Shown here in pieces: positions 7,029-10,574 of a stretch of DNA of 10,574 bases; within the stretch, counting starts at the first letter, position 1, and each line of letters opens with the position of its first letter. Origin of the DNA: Bacillota bacterium (GTDB lineage Bacteria > Bacillota > Clostridia > Clostridiales > Caloramatoraceae); contig JAEZLD010000034.1 of the NCBI GenBank assembly GCA_023415335.1, forward strand, positions 1 through 10,574, given 5' to 3'. The notes beneath the pieces were generated by a model. It was not told the DNA's origin, did not search any database, and saw nothing but the letters and a program-made list of their open reading frames with translations. A program made the translations under genes and the position numbers.

Positions 7029-7059
7029 AAACCTCTACCATTTTGGTAGAGGTTTTTTA
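7029..7059 (+). terminator. Terminator of glutamate dehydrogenase
   Basis: AAACCTCTACCA (7029-7040) pairs perfectly with TGGTAGAGGTTT (7044-7055) around a TTT loop, and the T-run continues to 7058. It lies 21 bases after the stop codon, an unambiguous intrinsic terminator. Confidence 0.92.
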
Positions 7060-7247
7060 TCAGGTTATCAGGTTATCAGGGACGGTTAACCCACACTTTT
7101 TAAATTATCAGTTATCAGGCAGTTATCAGGGACGGTTAACCCGCCTTTTTCACCTATTCAAGGACTCAAGGAGCCCGGGAATCCAGCAAGGGCCCTAGGG
7201 ACGGTTAAGTCGTTTTTTCAAATCAGCTAAAATCGCTTAACCGTCCC
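7057..7247. repeat. Island of short direct and inverted repeats between two terminators
   Basis: TTATCAGG occurs three times in tandem (7057, 7065, 7073) and again at 7112 and 7123. GGGACGGTTAA occurs at 7079, 7129 and 7198. The first two copies share a unit of about 28 bases, TTATCAGGGACGGTTAACCC followed by a C-rich step and TTTTT. The third copy (7198-7209, with CG at 7211-7212) faces an inverted copy CTTAACCGTCCC (7236-7247), making a 12-base stem plus a CG extension with an AT-rich loop of about 20 bases. No coding sequence is present. The structure resembles dispersed intergenic REP- or MITE-like elements with GGGACGGTT ends known in Firmicute genomes; that comparison is from memory. 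Confidence 0.7.
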
Positions 7248-7254
7248 TTACAAC

Positions 7255-7298
7255 AAAAGGCATCTCCCTTAGCTATTCATCAAAGGGGGATGCCTTTT
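7255..7298 (-). terminator. Terminator of PPi-phosphofructokinase
   Basis: AAAAGGCATC (7255-7264) pairs with GATGCCTTTT (7289-7298), and the stem continues inward through C/G-rich arms with a mismatch. On the minus strand it lies 12 bases after the pfp stop codon and ends in TTTT. The symmetry means it could also act for plus-strand transcripts. Confidence 0.8.
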
Positions 7299-7310
7299 AG
7301 ATTTATTCAA

Positions 7311-8528
7311 TTACTTGTGAAGTATCTTTTTAGCCATGGGAGCTCTCAGCCTATGTGCCTGATGCATGTCGGAGCCTAAGAGAGGCCTTACGTATGATTT
7401 AAAGGCTTCTGTAACATTATTGCCATATAGATTTATGAACTCATCAGGCATGAGCTTTGTCTTTGCTGCTACCTGATCCAATGCTGTAAGCTTATAATCC
7501 ACAGAATAATAACCTGTTCTATGTATTGTTACTGAGCCATCTAGGTTGTGCCATATTGCAAACTGGGCAGCCTTCTCTCCTACCTCCCTGGCCTCATGCT
7601 GGTCCACGTCAGATACGCAGTCCATAAAGGACCTTTGAAGGTAGCCAAAGGTGTCCGAACGCACCCTGCTTATTTTTAGCTCTGTTTTTATCTTCTTTAC
7701 CAAAAGGTCCCCTAGCGTACCAGAGCCGGAAAGCTGTATATTACCATGGGCATCCTTTTCTACACAATCTACCAGCTTTGCAGCTATGGGAACACCCTTT
7801 TCATCCTGTATGCCCTCAGATACTGCTATAACACATCTTCCATAGGTATCATATACAGTTTTAACATCCATTAGAAACTGGTCTATGTTGAAGGGCCTCT
7901 CAGGCACATATATAAGATGAGGTCCATCATCGGGATACTTCTGGGCTATTGCCGAGGCCGCGGTGAGAAATCCCGCATTTCTTCCCATAACCACCCCTAT
8001 GTACACACCTGGAAGTGCCCTGTTATCCAGATTAGCTCCAATAAAGGCCTGTGCTACAAATCTGGCCGCAGAACCATATCCAGGAGTATGGTCATTTATA
8101 ACCAGGTCATTATCTATGGTCTTAGGAATATGTATAGCCCTGAACTGGTAATCTGACTGCTCTGCATAATGGTTTACTATTCTCACAGTATCTGCGGAAT
8201 CGTTGCCTCCAATATAGAAAAAATACCTTACATCATGGGCCTTCAGCACATTAAATATCTCCCTGCAGTAAGCCTCATCCGGCTTATCCCTGGTAGAAAA
8301 CAAGGCCGATGATGGTGTTGTTGCAACCTGTTCAAGGTTATGGGTTGTTTCCTGTGTAAGGTCTATGAAATCCTCATTTACAATACCTGATACTCCTTTT
8401 ACAGCACCATAAACCTTAGTTACCTGGGTAAACTTCCTTGACTCAAGCACTGCTCCTACCATAGATTGGTTGATTACGGCAGTGGGTCCCCCTCCCTGGG
8501 CGACAACCACCTTTCCTTCAAGCTTCAT
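7311..8528 (-). CDS. pfp: PPi-dependent 6-phosphofructokinase
   Basis: This 405-residue cytoplasmic enzyme should phosphorylate fructose 6-phosphate to fructose 1,6-bisphosphate using pyrophosphate, reversibly. Motifs in order are QGGGPTAVIN (11-20), YIGGNDSADT (105-114), PKTIDNDL (135-142), MGRNAGFLTA (181-190) and PERPF (209-213). Position 110 is Asp and position 136 is Lys. In the PFK family these correspond to E. coli Gly104 and Gly124 and are the known markers of PPi rather than ATP use. The neighbouring Asp103 equivalent is Asn109 (GGNDS), which I recall from other long PPi-type enzymes. The length is greater than the roughly 320 residues of ATP-PFKs, as expected for this group. GGGAGG precedes the ATG. 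A 14-base palindrome lies just upstream. ATP use cannot be excluded without assay. Confidence 0.92.
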   Translation of the reverse strand: MKLEGKVVVAQGGGPTAVINQSMVGAVLESRKFTQVTKVYGAVKGVSGIVNEDFIDLTQETTHNLEQVATTPSSALFSTRDKPDEAYCREIFNVLKAHDVRYFFYIGGNDSADTVRIVNHYAEQSDYQFRAIHIPKTIDNDLVINDHTPGYGSAARFVAQAFIGANLDNRALPGVYIGVVMGRNAGFLTAASAIAQKYPDDGPHLIYVPERPFNIDQFLMDVKTVYDTYGRCVIAVSEGIQDEKGVPIAAKLVDCVEKDAHGNIQLSGSGTLGDLLVKKIKTELKISRVRSDTFGYLQRSFMDCVSDVDQHEAREVGEKAAQFAIWHNLDGSVTIHRTGYYSVDYKLTALDQVAAKTKLMPDEFINLYGNNVTEAFKSYVRPLLGSDMHQAHRLRAPMAKKILHK

Positions 8529-8559
8529 ACTACCTTTCCTCCCTTTGTATAAAGTATTA

Positions 8560-8573
8560 TGTTTATATAAACA
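8560..8573. promoter_or_regulatory. Perfect 14-base palindrome upstream of pfp
   Basis: TGTTTATATAAACA reads identically on both strands and lies 32 bases upstream of the pfp start codon. Its TG...CA ends resemble a CcpA cre site but it lacks the central CG. It does not align with the Rex half-sites I know. It sits where a promoter -10 region would be expected, so it may be an operator; AT-rich chance is the alternative. Confidence 0.4.
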
Positions 8574-8940
8574 AAATGAAGAAATATTTACATATTATTT
8601 TTTTTATTCTATACTATTAATAAAATACATTTATAATATTATTTGAACACGAATAGCTGATTATATACTTGTATTTGTTAATTAGAAAGCACAAAACTCC
8701 TCTTCTCTCATTATAAATGATAAATACCGGAGTTGCACCATATACAGCATATTCTATATGATTTTTTACCATGTAATAATTGGTATTGTCATATTTACTT
8801 ATGGAGTTCATGCTTTGTCACATTCTATGTATGATAGAACGATGCATGCAGGTACCAGCTATCCCAGGTAATAATATCAATCAAAATGATGCAGACATTG
8901 TCAACAGGAATTATCATTATATGTTATGGAGGGATCATTT
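8574..8940. other. Intergenic region between divergent pfp and the lipid operon
   Basis: About 370 bases, mostly AT-rich on the pfp side and more mixed from 8690. It must contain the promoters of both flanking units, but I found no convincing -35/-10 pair. A plus-strand TTGTCA at 8899-8904 lies too close to the ribosome binding site. It also contains a doubtful minus-strand reading frame (8617-8811). GGAGGGA at 8928-8934 is the ribosome binding site that fixes the downstream start at 8941. Confidence 0.4.
8617..8811 (-). CDS. Doubtful small hypothetical protein, 64 residues
   Basis: An open frame on the minus strand encodes 64 residues rich in Asn, Tyr and Ile. Its middle part (HIEYAVYGATPVFIIYNERRG) looks more protein-like than the low-complexity tail. 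No Shine-Dalgarno sequence precedes the ATG, no promoter was identified, and I recognise no family. It could be a remnant of a decayed gene or simply an open stretch in AT-rich DNA. It lies upstream of pfp in the same direction. Confidence 0.2.
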   Translation of the reverse strand: MNSISKYDNTNYYMVKNHIEYAVYGATPVFIIYNERRGVLCFLINKYKYIISYSCSNNIINVFY

Positions 8941-9660
8941 ATGAATGATGAAAAGAAGAATGCTACTGAAAAGAAGGCAGCTCCAAGAATAGTAGGAGGA
9001 TTGACTGGTGCATGGGAAAAGCCCTATCTTATTAAAACTGCAGGTAAGCTTCCCAAATGGGTCAGCTCAGACCACCTGACCTTTTTAGGTATAGTAGGTG
9101 CCGTGTTTGTAGCAGCAGGCTATGCCTTAACAGGCTACAACAAGCTATGGCTTCTTCTATGTGAGCTTGGATTATACCTTAATTGGTTTGGAGACAGCTT
9201 GGACGGCACATTAGCCAGAGTACGGCACGAGGAAAGAGAAAGATATGGTTATTTTATAGACCATATGGTTGACTCCTTTGTAATCGTATTTACAGCCATA
9301 GGTGTTGGAGTTTCTCCTCTTATGGATTTACGTATTGCGCTTTGTATTTCAATAATATATCTTCTATTCAATATATACTGCCATATTGTTACCTATGTAG
9401 ATGGAGTATTTAAAATATCCTTTGGAATCATAGGGCCAACGGAGTTTAGAATCATAATATTCCTTGTAAACATAGTTCTTCTGTTTATAGATCCTTTTAT
9501 AAAATACAACATACTTACATTTAAGCTTACCGCATTTGATATTGTTGGAATGCTCTTATGCATAATATTTACAATAGTCCTACTAATCTCCACAGCCAAC
9601 TCAAGCAAAAAATACAACGACTTGGATGTAAAGGCGAGGGAAAGCAGGCATGAAAAATAA
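8941..9660 (+). CDS. CDP-alcohol phosphatidyltransferase family membrane enzyme
   Basis: This 239-residue integral membrane protein has the complete family signature: D85-x2-D88-G89-x2-A92-R93-x9-G103-x3-D107-x3-D111 (GDSLDGTLAR then GYFIDHMVD). The aspartates bind the metal and the CDP-lipid. About six hydrophobic segments are visible (roughly 46-62, 68-84, 113-128, and three more after residue 130), after a charged N-terminus that probably faces the cytoplasm. The family transfers a phosphatidyl group from CDP-diacylglycerol to an alcohol such as glycerol phosphate, serine or inositol phosphate; the acceptor is not evident here. A GPTEFR motif follows the catalytic region. The ATG at 8941 is chosen because GGAGGGA sits eight bases upstream; the ATG at 8926 overlaps that site. 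It overlaps the next gene by 11 bases, so the two are translationally coupled. Confidence 0.93.
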   Translation: MNDEKKNATEKKAAPRIVGGLTGAWEKPYLIKTAGKLPKWVSSDHLTFLGIVGAVFVAAGYALTGYNKLWLLLCELGLYLNWFGDSLDGTLARVRHEERERYGYFIDHMVDSFVIVFTAIGVGVSPLMDLRIALCISIIYLLFNIYCHIVTYVDGVFKISFGIIGPTEFRIIIFLVNIVLLFIDPFIKYNILTFKLTAFDIVGMLLCIIFTIVLLISTANSSKKYNDLDVKARESRHEK

Positions 9661-10564
9661 GTTTAGTATAATTGAGCTTCTCTTATTTACGGTTCAGAAG
9701 CTTGCAATATTTTTTACATATGCTATACCATATTCCTGGTGTGAGGGCTTTGGAAAAGCCTTTGGAGACATATATTATTTCTTTTCCAAGAAGCGAAGGA
9801 AGGTTGCCTTGTCAAATCTTCAGCTGGCCTTCCCAAATATGTCAGCTGAGGAAAGAAAGCATATGGCAAGGAGATGCTTTAGAAGCTTTGGTATAAACTA
9901 TGTGGAAGGCATTAAGATTGCCAGGATGACTCCGGATGAGCTTAAAACCATGGTAAGAATTGCCGATGATGACAAGGAGCTTTACCATAAGCTTCTGAGT
10001 TCCGATAAAGGCGTAGTTCTTTTAGGATGTCACTCAGGAAGCCTCCCTATGATGCTTGCAGGACTTAGTGTGTATGGCCTTAAGCTTCACTCCATAACCG
10101 GTACTAGCAACAGATACACTGATGCATGGCTTAAGGAAAAGGCGGCCTTGTTTGGACTTGACCTGATAATTCGGGGAAACAGCAAGAGGTATTCAGAGCT
10201 GTTATCCCTATTGGATAATAACGAGGCAGTAAACTTCTTTACGGATATGGACTGGTCCTATTCAAAGGGTATATTTGTAGATTTCTTTGGAAAACCAGCC
10301 TCCTCTCCAAGAGGACCAGCAAGGATATTCTACAGGCATGAATACTATGCAGTTATGGTAATGATAGAACGCAAAAAAAGCTTTGACTATGTGCTCCATA
10401 TGGAGGAATATGAAATAGACAGGACTCCAAAGGACAGGGAGCAGTTTGTAGCTGTAAACATGCAGCGCTTTACCAGATATTTCGAGGATAAAATAAGAAA
10501 AGACCCTGCCAACTGGACCTGGCAGCACCCAAGGTGGAAAACACGCCCACCGGAGGAAGAGTAA
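9650..10564 (+). CDS. LpxL/PatA-like lipid acyltransferase with altered catalytic motif
   Basis: This 304-residue protein matches the LpxL/HtrB lipid acyltransferase family in size and layout. It has a hydrophobic N-terminal segment (about 8-27), then KKRRKVALSNLQLAFPNMS (46-64), LGCHSGSLPMM (125-135), TDMDWS (198-203) and FFGKPASSPRGPAR. Family members transfer an acyl chain to a glycolipid at the inner membrane face using an HX4(D/E) dyad. Here His128 is present but the fifth position after it is Pro133, not Asp or Glu. Activity may depend on another residue or be lost; the rest of the protein looks well preserved. It overlaps the CDP-alcohol transferase gene by 11 bases and its stop overlaps the next ATG, so it works in a membrane-lipid operon. 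In mycobacteria a related pair makes phosphatidylinositol mannosides. Confidence 0.88.
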   Translation: MKNKFSIIELLLFTVQKLAIFFTYAIPYSWCEGFGKAFGDIYYFFSKKRRKVALSNLQLAFPNMSAEERKHMARRCFRSFGINYVEGIKIARMTPDELKTMVRIADDDKELYHKLLSSDKGVVLLGCHSGSLPMMLAGLSVYGLKLHSITGTSNRYTDAWLKEKAALFGLDLIIRGNSKRYSELLSLLDNNEAVNFFTDMDWSYSKGIFVDFFGKPASSPRGPARIFYRHEYYAVMVMIERKKSFDYVLHMEEYEIDRTPKDREQFVAVNMQRFTRYFEDKIRKDPANWTWQHPRWKTRPPEEE

Positions 10565-10574
10565 TGAAGGCATA
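10564..10574 (+). CDS. Start of the next gene in the lipid operon (partial)
   Basis: The stop codon TAA of the acyltransferase shares its last base with an ATG (TAATG), giving MKA and then a codon beginning TA before the window ends. The GGAGGAAGAG just upstream is a good ribosome binding site embedded in the previous gene's end, which supports a real, coupled start. The product cannot be identified. In the actinobacterial PIM operon the gene in this position is the mannosyltransferase PimA; that is only a prompt for checking. Confidence 0.5.

Noticed and set aside
7057..7130. TTATCAGG tandem copies considered as a CRISPR array
   Set aside because: The unit is only eight bases, there are no spacers of uniform length, and no cas genes are in the window.
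7198..7247. The GGGACGGTTAAG hairpin considered as a third terminator
   Set aside because: No T-run follows either arm, and true terminators for both convergent genes lie on each side. It is better explained as an inverted repeat of the repeat island.
8560..8573. Pfp palindrome considered as a Rex site
   Set aside because: The TTGTTAA half-sites with the fixed Rex spacing do not align with it; the match is offset by a base.

Overview
The window looks like chromosomal DNA of a low-GC Firmicute, most likely a Clostridium-type anaerobe. The evidence is very AT-rich intergenic DNA, strong GGAGG-type ribosome binding sites, a T-box leader on proS, a ZTP-type riboswitch at the left edge, a PPi-type phosphofructokinase and a glutamate dehydrogenase that reads very like the Clostridium symbiosum NAD enzyme. 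No transposase, phage gene, CRISPR array, tRNA or rRNA was seen.

Layout. At 1-93 (minus strand) a promoter and the first half of a probable ZTP (pfl) riboswitch point left, so the regulated gene lies outside the window. At 369-1469 (plus) is an ArgE-like M20 peptidase-family gene whose active-site residues are largely replaced; it looks like a pseudoenzyme. It converges on proS (1507-2943, minus), which has a proline T-box leader (about 2974-3240) and a clear promoter. At 3401-5067 (minus) an Lrp/AsnC regulator and a class I/II aminotransferase form a two-gene operon. A 570-base AT-rich divergent region (5068-5643) separates this operon from the glutamate dehydrogenase gene (5644-7008, plus). 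Glutamate dehydrogenase converges on PPi-phosphofructokinase (7311-8528, minus). Between their two terminators is a small island of short direct and inverted repeats (7057-7247). At 8941-10564 (plus) a CDP-alcohol phosphatidyltransferase overlaps an LpxL/PatA-like acyltransferase, and a third gene begins in the last 11 bases.

How the genes work together. The Lrp regulator, aminotransferase and glutamate dehydrogenase make a plausible amino-acid/glutamate module: the aminotransferase passes amino groups to or from glutamate, and the dehydrogenase links glutamate to 2-oxoglutarate and ammonia. Control of this module by the Lrp protein is inference. proS is controlled by uncharged tRNA-Pro. PPi-phosphofructokinase serves glycolysis.

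The right-hand operon is a membrane-lipid locus. Its order (CDP-alcohol phosphotransferase, then LpxL/PatA-like acyltransferase, then a tightly coupled third gene) recalls the actinobacterial phosphatidylinositol mannoside operon, but the acyltransferase lacks the usual acidic residue of its HX4(D/E) motif. The most interesting points are the two proteins that have lost catalytic residues, the PIM-like gene order, the edge riboswitch, and palindromes in front of gdh and pfp.
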